DNA from: Chlamydiota bacterium
GTDB lineage: Bacteria; Chlamydiota; Chlamydiia; Chlamydiales; Parachlamydiaceae
Length of the DNA: 49,877 nt
Direction: 5' to 3'
Assembly (NCBI GenBank): GCA_013287465.1
Contig: JABDDS010000007.1
Coordinates: forward strand, 1 to 49,877
The notes under the pieces were generated by a model. It did not search any database and was not told where the DNA came from. It saw only the letters and a list, made by a program, of their open reading frames with translations. The position numbers were made by a program, and so were the translations under genes. Of this stretch, positions 8,852 to 16,825 are shown piece by piece (within the stretch, counting starts at the first letter, position 1; every line of letters starts with the position of its first letter).

Positions 8852-9979
8852 ATGACACGTAAAATTATTCATATTGACATGGATGCATTTTATGCGGCTA
8901 TTGAACAACGAGATTTTCCAGAATTGCGAGGAAAGCCTGTTGTCGTCGGAGGATCTCCTACGTCCCGTGGCGTTGTGGCTACGGCATCATATGAAGCGCG
9001 GAAATATGGTATAAGATCTGCAATGCCTTCTGCAACAGCTTATCGTTTGTGCCCCCATGCTATTTTTATGCCACCTCGCTTTGATGCCTATAAGAGCGTT
9101 TCAATTCAATTGCACCACATTTTTCAGCAATACACTGATATTATTGAGCCCCTGGCTCTTGATGAAGCTTATTTAGATGTGACGATCAACAAAAAAGAAG
9201 AAAAATCTGCCACTTACCTAGCAAAAGAAATTTTAGTGCAAATTCACTCTGAAACCCACTTAACGGCAAGTGCGGGAATTTCCTTCAATAAGTTTTTGGC
9301 AAAATTAGCCTCGGGCTGGCAAAAACCAAATGGAATCACCACGATTGCTCCTGAACAAGCTCAACAGTTTGTGGATAATCTCCCGATTGGGCAATTTTAT
9401 GGCGTCGGTAAAGCCACCGAAAATAAGATGTTAAGGTTAGGAATACGTAATGGTAAAGATTTACAAGATTTTGGAGTCGATCATCTTGTTGCTCATTTTG
9501 GCAATAAAATGGGAAATTTTTTTTACAATCTTTCATTTTGCAATGACGATCGCATTGTTAACCCATTACGAGAACGAAAATCTATTGGTAGAGAGTTTAC
9601 TTTCCAGTGTGATTTGCAAGGAGAAGAAACAATCAAAACAGAAATATTAAAGATCGCTAAAATCGTGTGTGCGGAAATGGAGTCCAAAAATCTTTATGGA
9701 AGAACAGTTCAACTAAAGTTACGTTATGCAGATTTCAAAACGATTACGCGTAGCTATTCTCTTGAAAAACCGACAAATTCCGAAGAGACTGTTCAGGAGG
9801 TTCTTTTATTCTTATTGACTCGGGTATTAGTTAATCATACCCCCATTAGACTACTAGGGGTCAGTTTATGTTCATTTGGTGAAAAAAAGACAAAAACAAA
9901 AGCTTCCGATATCAAAAATATAACAGCTCATAGAAATGCGAAAGCACTTCGAGAAGAAAAAATAGATACTTTATTATGA
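8852..9979 (+). CDS. dinB: DNA polymerase IV (Y-family translesion polymerase)
   Basis: The 375-residue length fits Pol IV. The catalytic motifs are visible: IDMDAFYAAIEQRD at the N-terminus, SYEARKYGIRSAMP (fingers), and LDEAYLDVT near residue 104 with the two catalytic acidic residues. HhH-containing thumb segments (VGKATENKMLRLGI) and a little-finger domain (RKSIGREFTF) follow. It performs error-prone bypass of DNA lesions. The C-terminal end (EEKIDTLL) may carry a weak clamp-binding tail. The gene overlaps the convergent methyltransferase gene by 6 bases at the stop codons. No LexA-type operator was recognised upstream. Confidence 0.95.
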   Translation: MTRKIIHIDMDAFYAAIEQRDFPELRGKPVVVGGSPTSRGVVATASYEARKYGIRSAMPSATAYRLCPHAIFMPPRFDAYKSVSIQLHHIFQQYTDIIEPLALDEAYLDVTINKKEEKSATYLAKEILVQIHSETHLTASAGISFNKFLAKLASGWQKPNGITTIAPEQAQQFVDNLPIGQFYGVGKATENKMLRLGIRNGKDLQDFGVDHLVAHFGNKMGNFFYNLSFCNDDRIVNPLRERKSIGREFTFQCDLQGEETIKTEILKIAKIVCAEMESKNLYGRTVQLKLRYADFKTITRSYSLEKPTNSEETVQEVLLFLLTRVLVNHTPIRLLGVSLCSFGEKKTKTKASDIKNITAHRNAKALREEKIDTLL

Positions 9980-11071
9980 TTCTTTAGAAATAATCGTAAT
10001 CACTTGAGGTTCGCTAGCCTTCCAAAATCCTTTTTGCGGTACATTTTCCTCTTCTTTTTGCAAACCGAAATAGTCGGGATTTTGCAGAAGATGATTCATA
10101 CAAAATTCCAACTTTTCTGTTTTAAAAGGATCGTTATTTGCTGTGCAGAGTTCTCCTGCAAGAGCCGAGGCGCTGAGGTCGGCTATGGAGCGACCAAAGA
10201 AATGTGTATTACAATACATTGATTCGACTTGTGGTTTTGTTCTAGGGAATCTTTTGGCTAATTCTTCTCCAATTGTGCCATTGGGACCAAGAAGTTTATT
10301 TCTAGCAGCATAAATTGAAAGCAAGTTTTCCGTATAATGTTGATCGTGAGTAAATTGGAAGTATTTTGTTGCGAGGCTTGCTATAGCTCCATGGGTCTGA
10401 TAGGGGTATAGATCAGCATAGACAATGAATATGCTGCCTCCAGGAGACAAATGCTCGTAGAGAAAAGAAAAAGCTTCGAGGATGTCTTGTTCAGGGGCAA
10501 TAAAATTGGCAGTAAAATCCGTAAGGTGATAGATCATATGTATTGCTATAATGAGGTCTAGGGGGTCTTTTGGAAAAATTTCTTTATTCTCTTGTCGATA
10601 ATAATCTTGCAGATAACCCTCATATGATATGCCGGGGATTAGATGATCTTGTTTAGCCAATCGTTCCAGATATAATTTTATAAGAAAAGGGTTGGGTTCT
10701 TCGATGTTGACGATGGTGCCTTTTGGAGCGTTTTTCAAGGCAAAATCAACAACTTCACCAGCTCCAGCGCCGACATCAAAAACTTGAGCATTTGGAGGTA
10801 ATTTTCCGACGAGATCATTTAATAAAGGAATGATGGTGATGCGTTGATCTGTGCCAAAAAATTCATTTGGTCTATCGAGAATAGGCTCTAGAATTCTTTT
10901 TGAGAATATATGGGTGTAGGCTTCTGCATTGTTTAAGGAAGAAAATTCTTCGAGAATTTGTTCAAAAGCCTCAATTTCATTTGGTGGAATTTTATCGAAA
11001 TTGCAATTTTGAGCGTTGATATTGGCGAATATCGAAATAAGCAAAAAAATGAATATTTTTCTTTGAGTCAT
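9974..11071 (-). CDS. exported class I SAM-dependent methyltransferase
   Basis: The 365-residue protein starts at the ATG at 11071 (AAGAAG upstream; a TTG at 11092 is also in frame). A signal peptide is clear: TQRKIFIFLLISIFANINAQ. The Rossmann motif I is VFDVGAGAGEVVDFAL (about residue 90), motif II is IVNIEEPNPFL, and DLIIAIHMIYHLTD corresponds to motif IV. Methyltransferases are normally cytosolic because SAM is there, so a signal peptide hints at delivery to the host or inclusion, or at a signal-like anchor. The acceptor is unknown. Confidence 0.75.
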   Translation of the reverse strand: MTQRKIFIFLLISIFANINAQNCNFDKIPPNEIEAFEQILEEFSSLNNAEAYTHIFSKRILEPILDRPNEFFGTDQRITIIPLLNDLVGKLPPNAQVFDVGAGAGEVVDFALKNAPKGTIVNIEEPNPFLIKLYLERLAKQDHLIPGISYEGYLQDYYRQENKEIFPKDPLDLIIAIHMIYHLTDFTANFIAPEQDILEAFSFLYEHLSPGGSIFIVYADLYPYQTHGAIASLATKYFQFTHDQHYTENLLSIYAARNKLLGPNGTIGEELAKRFPRTKPQVESMYCNTHFFGRSIADLSASALAGELCTANNDPFKTEKLEFCMNHLLQNPDYFGLQKEEENVPQKGFWKASEPQVITIISKES

Positions 11072-11220
11072 AATGCTTCTTAAGTTTTTCAAGAAGCTGA
11101 TTTTAACAAATCTTCTCTTTTTAAATCTTGGGAAATATTTGTCAAAAGTCGTCTTTCAGACGAACCCTTAATTTCAGCTGCAAAGTAACTGTACGCTTAA
11201 TTTAAAGATTTATGGGTGAT

Positions 11221-11254
11221 AGGGGGCAAAGCCCCCTAAATGGAGGTGGAGAGA
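11221..11254. repeat. 34-bp copy of ssrA 3' end plus terminator (candidate att site)
   Basis: The segment AGGGGGCAAAGCCCCCTAAA plus TGGAGGTGGAGAGA matches 12826-12859 at 33 of 34 positions. The second copy is the 3' end of tmRNA and its terminator hairpin. Similarity stops abruptly at both edges. A direct repeat of an RNA-gene 3' end is the standard trace of site-specific integration. Confidence 0.7.
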
Positions 11255-11354
11255 CGCATTCAGAACTTTTGATTGGGGATCGTTCGTGAGAAAGTCGTCT
11301 TTTAGGTATTTGCAATCTGCTTCATGTGTGTAAGTTTAGGTAGATGTAAGATGA

Positions 11355-11520
11355 TCAATGATCCTTGCTGTAAATTCTAGGAATTGGTTCCTCTTCCGGG
11401 ATGTAACTGGGCGTTTCATTATCACTATCGATCACTGGTTCTTGATTCATAAAACTCTCTTGTGAATAAGCGGTCGCTAATGCGAAAGAATTTGAGGTTC
11501 CTATTGTTGTAGCTTTAGAT
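11355..11520 (-). pseudogene. 3' fragment of an unknown gene, cut by REP repeat
   Basis: A minus-strand frame of about 53 codons ends at the TGA at 11355-11357. It reads ...TIGTSNSFALATAYSQESF then an acidic, proline-containing tail (IDSDNETPSYIPEEEPIP). Its 5' end runs into the REP cluster at 11521 and no start is present. It is probably the tail of a secreted or cell-surface protein. No family is recognised. Confidence 0.4.
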
Positions 11521-11703
11521 AGGGGTCAGACCTGCAAGTAGATAGGGGTCAGAGATAGGGGTCAGACCTGCAAGTCTGCAAGATTGGACAGAGATAGGGG
11601 TCAGACCTGCAAGTCTGCAAGATTGGACAGGGGGAAACATGGTCAACTTGCAGACTTGCAGGTCTGACCCCTTCCTACTTGCAGACTTGCAGGTCTGACC
11701 CCT
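11521..11703. repeat. REP cluster containing a REPIN
   Basis: Units in the GGGGTCAGACCTGCAAG orientation lie at about 11521-11538 (partial), 11558-11582 and 11597-11621. Inverted units follow at about 11646-11670 and 11677-11702. The 11597-11670 pair with the spacer ATTGGACAGGGGGAAACATG is a REPIN, two inverted REPs around a spacer. The identical doublet occurs inverted at about 12453-12528. Confidence 0.85.
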
Positions 11704-11714
11704 TCCTCCCCTTC

Positions 11715-11801
11715 CTATTTATTTGCAATTGTGTGTACAGAGTCACAAAAAAGCGTAATTACAGCTTCTAAGTCGTTTGGGAAAAATTTTCGAATGATCA
11801 T
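11715..11801 (-). pseudogene. GNAT acetyltransferase N-terminal fragment
   Basis: The 28 codons from ATG 11801 read MIIRKFFPNDLEAVITLF then CDSVHTIANK and stop. This is the characteristic first strand and helix of GNAT acetyltransferases (MIIR...DLEA...LF..SVH.I). The rest of a roughly 150-residue protein is missing; the break is beside the REP cluster. The ATG overlaps the stop of an upstream frame tail ending KALFESLGVLAPL, so an operon once existed here. Confidence 0.6.
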
Positions 11802-11892
11802 AGAGGAGCCAGTACCCCTAGGGATTCAAAAAGAGCTTTGCGCCTGTCCTTAATGTTGTCAGTTGTTATTTATGTCAAACAGGGGTGCTCGC

Positions 11893-12168
11893 TCAATCAA
11901 CATCACCACCGTTACCACCGTCACCTCCACGCCCCCAAATGCTATTGCCTCCGTGGCCGCCATTTCCTCCATCTAATCCTTTTGTTCCTTTTTGACCATC
12001 CTCTCCTGGTTGTGCGCTTCCTCCAAAATATGCATTAGTGCCATTTGCACCATCACCCGCTCGTTTGGTAGTGGTTTGAGAAGTTTCGTTTTGCTCAGAA
12101 ACTAACGATGTGGAACATAGGAGACATGTCATTCCAAATATAAAACATGCTATTAATTTACTATTCAT
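11893..12168 (-). CDS. small secreted glycine-rich protein
   Basis: The 91-residue product starts at ATG 12168, preceded by AAGGAT at 7 bases. An N-terminal signal peptide (KLIACFIFGMTCLLCSTSL) is followed by a polar linker and glycine-rich repeats (GGNGGHGGNS, GGDGGNGGDVD). It resembles PE-PGRS-like or collagen-like low-complexity surface proteins. It follows directly after a second glycine-rich frame lacking a start (12182-12425), of which it may be a partial duplicate. A surface role is inferred only. Confidence 0.6.
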   Translation of the reverse strand: MNSKLIACFIFGMTCLLCSTSLVSEQNETSQTTTKRAGDGANGTNAYFGGSAQPGEDGQKGTKGLDGGNGGHGGNSIWGRGGDGGNGGDVD

Positions 12169-12181
12169 TTTTTTATCCTTC

Positions 12182-12425
12182 TTATTTTTTATTGCCGTCT
12201 TTTCCTTTACTACCATTTCCAAAAGGCCCTTTTCCTCCTTCTCCGCCTTTTCCGCCGCCATGTACTCCATTTCCGCCGTTACCTCCATTGCCTCCACTCC
12301 CAAACAAACTATTGCCGCCGCGTCCACCATTGCCTCCCTTTCCAGAATTGCTATTTCCACCGTGACCACCATTCGATCCAGGACCAAAAATAGTATAGCC
12401 ACCGTCTCCACCATGTCCACCATCA
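12182..12425 (-). pseudogene. 5'-truncated glycine-rich repeat protein
   Basis: The frame read on the minus strand gives DGGHGGDGGYTIFGPGSNGG, followed by GGNS and GGNGG repeats, and ends KDGNKK and stop at 12182-12184. It has no start codon and upstream it runs into the REPIN at 12453. An overlapping frame is open longer but has an implausible composition (a Met/Val/Glu-rich shadow). The next gene begins 13 bases downstream and encodes a similar protein. Confidence 0.5.
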
Positions 12426-12450
12426 TATGCATGGATATAAGGAGAAAAGG

Positions 12451-12550
12451 AAGGGGTCAGACCTGCAAGTCTGCAAGTTGACCATGTTTCCCCCTGTCCA
12501 ATCTTGCAGACTTGCAGGTCTGACCCCTTCCTTGCAGGTCTGACCCCTTC
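12451..12550. repeat. REPIN, inverted copy of the one at 11597-11670, plus a partial REP
   Basis: REP (12453-12477), spacer GACCATGTTTCCCCCTGTCC, then inverted REP (12503-12527), and a partial unit to 12550. The whole is the reverse complement of 11597-11670. The two copies bracket the glycine-rich genes and GNAT fragment. Confidence 0.85.
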
Positions 12551-12559
12551 CTCCTTCCT

Positions 12560-12734
12560 CCCTTCCTTTAAATTCTTCTTTATTTAAATGAAAGCTTGAA
12601 CGTAAAAATTGACGAATTTCTTCAGTATTTGGTTTTGTGGTGAGCACATCCCCAAAATCAAAAACGATTGCCTGGGGGGCCGCTGTAAGCATAGTATAAA
12701 TACAGAATAGGTAAATTGTTAATGTTTTTCTCAT
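12560..12734 (-). pseudogene. HAD-superfamily hydrolase N-terminal fragment
   Basis: From ATG 12734 the frame encodes a short signal-like stretch (LTIYLFCIYTMLTAAPQ) and then AIVFDFGDVLTTKP. This is the HAD motif I region with its DxxDV/T pattern (DFGDV, with G replacing the usual intermediate residue). After about 57 residues (LNKEEFKG) it enters GGAAGG-rich sequence and the REPIN, and translation becomes meaningless. The remaining 150 or more residues are absent. Confidence 0.6.
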
Positions 12735-12825
12735 AAGGAATGTTATTTTTTAGAATATCTTTGGTTAGGGCGGAGCTTGGGCATTGGGAGTCCAGAGGGA
12801 CTGTGTCCCTTTGGTGGGGGTTTTT

Positions 12826-12845
12826 AGGGGGCGAAGCCCCCTAAA
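12826..12845 (-). terminator. ssrA terminator hairpin
   Basis: On the minus strand, GGGGGCTTCGCCCCC followed by TAAAAA lies immediately after the tmRNA 3' end: a strong GC stem with a tight TTCG-type loop. The tail is A-rich rather than T-rich, so intrinsic termination is plausible but not certain. The same hairpin recurs at 11222-11236. Confidence 0.5.
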
Positions 12846-13248
12846 TGGAGGTGGAGAGAATTGAACTCTCGTCCTGAGCAAACTCTATAGAGACATCTAC
12901 ATGCTTAGTATCCTGAGTTTTGGCTAAGTTCCTATGCAGGAAACGACATTAGAGCTTAGCTGCTTCGTTTGATCTCGAGGCCGATCCCCTGGAAGCGTCG
13001 GAGAGGAGACTCATACCAAGTCATTAACGATAGATTTCAAGAGCCTTGGTCCACTTTTGAGCTATCGAACTGTTTAAACTATTAGGTTTAGCCAGTTAGA
13101 GCAAGATCTCTTTCGCAAGCGAAAGAGAAATCACCGCATACGATTTTGTCGTTTGCATTTGTTGTTTTGTCGGCTTTTTAGGAGGCCAGCCAACGTCCTC
13201 CGCATGCAGTCAATACTTTGTTTCCCAGTCGAAACCGTGACACCCCCG
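12846..13248 (-). ncRNA. ssrA: tmRNA (transfer-messenger RNA)
   Basis: The minus strand starts GGGGGTGTCACGGTTTCGAC, the hallmark tmRNA 5' end. It ends GTTCAATTCTCTCCACCTCC, a T-arm and acceptor that pairs with the 5' GGGGGTG; CCA is not encoded. The length of about 403 is normal. The probable resume codon GCA lies at about 13156 and opens ANDKIVCGDF..., a tag of about 22 residues ending DLALTG before TAA. A helix CTCTTTCGC/GCGAAAGAG lies within the tag region. tmRNA with SmpB rescues stalled ribosomes and tags the nascent chain for degradation. The tag ending is unusual (see findings). Confidence 0.95.
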
Positions 13249-13403
13249 TATTGCTACACCTTAATTCTACCACAGAATGATTTTTTTTTGGAAGAAAAGT
13301 TTGCGAATAAAAGTTTGTGTGAAAGGAACCTTTTTGTTAGTCTCTTTTCTAGACTTGAAGAGTTATTGTTATTCAACTTTATTTTAGGAGAATTTTGACA
13401 GCT

Positions 13404-15851
13404 ATGTTTGATTTTTTTCGTAAACACCAACGTTCTTTTTTCCTTGTGATCACGGTAGTAATTGTGATTTCGTTCTCTTTTTTCGGCACTTTCGGCGCAA
13501 TTTCTGACGGTTCATTTCGGGAGCAGATAGCATTTAAAGCCGTTGATGGTACTGTTGTGACCCGTCATGAGCTCGATGAGATGGTGCTGTTTTTAGGGAC
13601 TGATGCCGATGATAAGCGCATTTTTGGGGGCGTTTGGGGACCGAATTTTCTTAACGATGGGGTGATCAAAAAGAATTTTCTAGAGACAGGGCTTGGGTTG
13701 ATGTTGATAGAAGCTTACCCTGAAGAAGTCAAACAAGATTTGGTCATGCGTGCGGATAAAGAGCGTCGTTATGTCCCTTATGTACATCCTCAAGCGCATT
13801 TTATTGGTGCTCAGACAGCTTGGAATTATTTTGCTCCTGCGATGCAGACTCAATTTAATGCTTTGCGTAGCATTCAGGATCCAGCTAGTCTTGATTCGTT
13901 GAAAGCCAGAGCATCTCTATTTCTGATGGAAAGACAGCTGCCACCCCCTTTGTTACGTCAAGTTCTTCGTTACCAAGAGAAACAGTATAATTGGTTAAAG
14001 CCAGATCCTAATCTCGATCATATCGATTTATCCCTTTTTGGTTATCATACAGTTGATGATTGGTTTGGTCCCCATTTTTCCCGTTTAGTTTCGGAATTTA
14101 TCATTAATGCAGCGATCATTGCAGAGCAGAGGGGGTATTATGTTTCCAAGGCAGATGCGATGGCTGATTTAGTGCGCAATGCGGACATAAGTTTTCAGCA
14201 AAATGCTGCTAGTCCACACCGTGGAGTTGCGACGACAACTGAGTATTTTGACGAGCAATTGCGTCGCCTAGGGATGGATCGCAATATGGCCGTGAGTTTG
14301 TGGCAGAAGGTGCTTCTTTTTCGTCGTCTATTCCAAGATCTTGGAAGTGCCGTTTTTGTCGATCCATTTACCTTTGGTAAATATGATGCTTACGCATCTG
14401 AGGCTGTTGAAGGGGAGTTGTATCAATTGCCAAAAGAGTTGCGTTTCAACAATTACCGTTCTTTACAAAAATTTGAGACATATCTCGATGCTGTTAGTAA
14501 ACGCTCTGAAGATGAAAAAGCAAAGCTTAAGCTGCCCTCAACTTTCTTGCCCGTTGCTGAGATAGCTAAGAAAACACCGGAGTTTATACAAAAACGTTAT
14601 TTGTTGGAGATCGCTCATGTTGACAAAAAAATGTTGGAAGGTAACGTCAGCTTGAAGCAGTCTTGGGAGTGGGAAGTGGAGGATGCTCATTGGGATCTTC
14701 TTAAGCATGAATTCCCTGAGCTTGCTTTGAAGTTGTCGAACAATGTGGAAGAGCGGTATGCGGCACTTGATTCTGTTGATGACAAAACCCGTTCTCGCAT
14801 CGATGCTTTTGCCCGAAAGTCAATCGTCGACGCGCATCCTGAGTGGCTGGAAAAAGCTCTTAGTGAGGCTAAAACAGTCCGTCATCTTGTTGGATTGCGT
14901 GAAAATGGAGCTAATGCTTCATTTGTGGGATTGAAAAATGGGAAGGTGTTGATGGATCTTCTCGATGTAGCCCCTTTATCATTGCATTCTGAAGCAGAGA
15001 TGACACCGGCTGCTAAAGAAGCGGGAAATAAATTAAAAAGCTTCACTGCCGATAATGCCACATATTATCGCATTGTCGTTGTCGATCGCGCGATAGAGCC
15101 AGAGGTTCTTTCTTTTGTAGAAGCTGACCGTCAGGGCGTTCTCGATAGAGAGCTCGATCGGAATTTAGAGGCTCATTATGTTAAGATACGAGGGACCAAT
15201 CCTAAGGAATTTCAACGTGAGGATAAAAGCTGGAAGCCTTTAGGCGATGTACAGGATGCTGTTGCCGATCGTTATTTTGAAAAGGTTCTCAATGGAATTC
15301 GTGCTAACTACGCAACTTTAGTAGGTCCTGGTGAAGCCCCTAAGGAGATGATTGGCGATTATGCAGCGACATTGCGTTTTCTTCCATATATGCAGGATGC
15401 AAAGGCAGCCCTTGAGAAATCGCCAGCAGACCCATCGGCTTGGATTAAAGAAGGGGGCAAGTCTGATAATAATGAGGCTAGTGTTATAAGTGCTCAGCCA
15501 AAGTTAAATGATCAGTGGAAATTGGAGAAGGTTGCTTATCAGACCAGCCGTTCTAATGCAGATCAGGCGTTAGATAAAAAAGATTTATTTGCCCTTCAGG
15601 AAGGAGCTTGGACGAAAGTTAATACTCCTGGAAGTGGAAATATTAACTTCTTCCATTTGAGTCATAAGAAAAATGAGATCAACTCAGAAGTCACGATGAA
15701 TAGCGTGAGTCGGGCGAAGGCCTTACTTTCTAATGACGCTCAGCAGCAGTTGATGGCTCAGTTATTAAAAATGATCGAAGCTAAAAATGCGATTTCGCTT
15801 GATTATCTGAAGAAAAACGGTGAAAATCGCTCTTTAGAGGCCATGCACTAG
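13404..15851 (+). CDS. SurA/PpiD-like membrane-anchored periplasmic folding factor
   Basis: The 815-residue protein begins MFDFFRKHQRSFFLVIT, a single N-terminal membrane anchor with the PpiD/SurA_N_3 signature (short basic cytosolic tail, helix, then SFFGTF). The large remaining part (about residues 35-815) is predicted periplasmic, charged and helical, like SurA N-terminal chaperone domains. No clear parvulin catalytic core was recognised. A role in folding envelope proteins is inferred. The start is ambiguous: TTG at 13395 is 4 bases from AGGAG, and ATG at 13404 is 13 bases from it. It heads an operon with the next two genes (gap 9 bases). Confidence 0.65.
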   Translation: MFDFFRKHQRSFFLVITVVIVISFSFFGTFGAISDGSFREQIAFKAVDGTVVTRHELDEMVLFLGTDADDKRIFGGVWGPNFLNDGVIKKNFLETGLGLMLIEAYPEEVKQDLVMRADKERRYVPYVHPQAHFIGAQTAWNYFAPAMQTQFNALRSIQDPASLDSLKARASLFLMERQLPPPLLRQVLRYQEKQYNWLKPDPNLDHIDLSLFGYHTVDDWFGPHFSRLVSEFIINAAIIAEQRGYYVSKADAMADLVRNADISFQQNAASPHRGVATTTEYFDEQLRRLGMDRNMAVSLWQKVLLFRRLFQDLGSAVFVDPFTFGKYDAYASEAVEGELYQLPKELRFNNYRSLQKFETYLDAVSKRSEDEKAKLKLPSTFLPVAEIAKKTPEFIQKRYLLEIAHVDKKMLEGNVSLKQSWEWEVEDAHWDLLKHEFPELALKLSNNVEERYAALDSVDDKTRSRIDAFARKSIVDAHPEWLEKALSEAKTVRHLVGLRENGANASFVGLKNGKVLMDLLDVAPLSLHSEAEMTPAAKEAGNKLKSFTADNATYYRIVVVDRAIEPEVLSFVEADRQGVLDRELDRNLEAHYVKIRGTNPKEFQREDKSWKPLGDVQDAVADRYFEKVLNGIRANYATLVGPGEAPKEMIGDYAATLRFLPYMQDAKAALEKSPADPSAWIKEGGKSDNNEASVISAQPKLNDQWKLEKVAYQTSRSNADQALDKKDLFALQEGAWTKVNTPGSGNINFFHLSHKKNEINSEVTMNSVSRAKALLSNDAQQQLMAQLLKMIEAKNAISLDYLKKNGENRSLEAMH

Positions 15852-15860
15852 GAATTTAGG

Positions 15861-16514
15861 ATGATGTTTTCCGAAGAATTTATTCCGTTAACCCCTGTCA
15901 ATTTTTTTCAATTGAGCATAGGTAGTCCCTCTTTACCTGAAAAAGGGGGATTTCCGTATCTAAATAAGAAAAACTATCTCAAGTATCTTCTTCCTAACAC
16001 GTCGGAGTTATGTGGAGAAGAGTCTTTTGCTGAGGTTGCGTTAGGCTGGAATCGGGATGGAATAGAAGTGTACATTCGCGTCGATTCCCCCTTTGTCAAG
16101 AGTGTCTATCCGCAAGTCGACCGTGGGGATAGTGTCGAGATATTCATTGATACTCGAGATGTGAAGACATCTGGGTTTAATACGAAGTTTTGTCACCATT
16201 TTTTCTTTTTTGCCGAGGGCGTGGAGGGGGTTTTTGCCGGGGAGATCACCCATTTTCGGACTGAGGATGCTCATCCTCTTTGTGATCCCGTCGATTTGAA
16301 GGTTAAGACATCGAACCATAAAACAAGCTATGATCTCAATGTGTTTATCCCTCGAGAAGTTCTTCATGGATATGATCCGGAACAGTTCACTCGATTGGGA
16401 TTTTCTTACCGCATTAATCGCTTAGGAGGGATGCCTCAACATTTTTCCGTCGTGACAAATGATTATCATATTGACCAGCAACCCTCACTTTGGAGCAGCT
16501 TAGAATTAACATGA
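15861..16514 (+). CDS. conserved protein with CBM9/DOMON-like beta-sandwich
   Basis: The 217-residue product has no signal peptide. The middle region WNRDGIEVYIRVDSPF... RGDSVEIFIDTRD resembles the carbohydrate-binding CBM9-like/DOMON fold, whose typical signature is 'D.v.v.iD.rd'. The C-terminus (PSLWSSLEL) matches the end of such domains. Ligand and role are unknown. Its stop codon overlaps the start of gcsH (ATGA), so the two are translationally coupled. Confidence 0.55.
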   Translation: MMFSEEFIPLTPVNFFQLSIGSPSLPEKGGFPYLNKKNYLKYLLPNTSELCGEESFAEVALGWNRDGIEVYIRVDSPFVKSVYPQVDRGDSVEIFIDTRDVKTSGFNTKFCHHFFFFAEGVEGVFAGEITHFRTEDAHPLCDPVDLKVKTSNHKTSYDLNVFIPREVLHGYDPEQFTRLGFSYRINRLGGMPQHFSVVTNDYHIDQQPSLWSSLELT

Positions 16515-16825
16515 AAGAAATTACGGAAACACATGAATGGATCGAGATTCAAGATGGGCATGCCGTTGTCGGCGTGACTGATTTTGCGCAGAAAGAACTT
16601 GGTGATATTGTTTATGTTGAACTTCCCAAGGTGGGTAAACGGGTAAAAAAAGGGGAGGAAGTTGCCGTTTTAGAATCAACCAAAGCCGCAGCCGACGTCT
16701 ATTCTCCTGCCGATGGTCTTATTACAGCCGTTAACGAACGCCTCGTGGAATCTCCTAATCTAATTAACCAATCCCCAGAACGTGAGGGATGGATTCTCAA
16801 GTTGCAGCTATCTATACCACAGTAA
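16511..16825 (+). CDS. gcsH: glycine cleavage system H-like lipoyl carrier protein
   Basis: The 104-residue product is a short but complete H protein: HEWIEIQDGHAVVGVTDFAQ at the N-terminus and the lipoylation site LESTKAAADVYSP, whose Lys carries lipoate. It ends REGWILKLQLS. H protein shuttles the aminomethyl group among P, T and L proteins. Chlamydiae often keep H without a full glycine cleavage system, so it may serve as a lipoyl store or in redox, an inference. The ATG at 16511 overlaps the previous stop. Its 3' end overlaps the convergent LOG-domain gene by 14 bases. Confidence 0.9.
   Translation: MKEITETHEWIEIQDGHAVVGVTDFAQKELGDIVYVELPKVGKRVKKGEEVAVLESTKAAADVYSPADGLITAVNERLVESPNLINQSPEREGWILKLQLSIPQ

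Noticed and set aside
12147-12481. Plus-strand Pro/Ser-rich frames over the glycine-rich genes
   Set aside because: Complement of Gly codons gives Pro/Ala/Ser codons; these are antisense shadows without ribosome-binding sites.
11521-12550. CRISPR or tandem-spacer array from REP units
   Set aside because: Units alternate orientation and the spacers are shared or degenerate, which is REPIN structure.
13153-13398. Plus-strand open frame over the tmRNA 5' half
   Set aside because: It lies antisense to ssrA and the composition is not protein-like; it is a shadow of an RNA gene.
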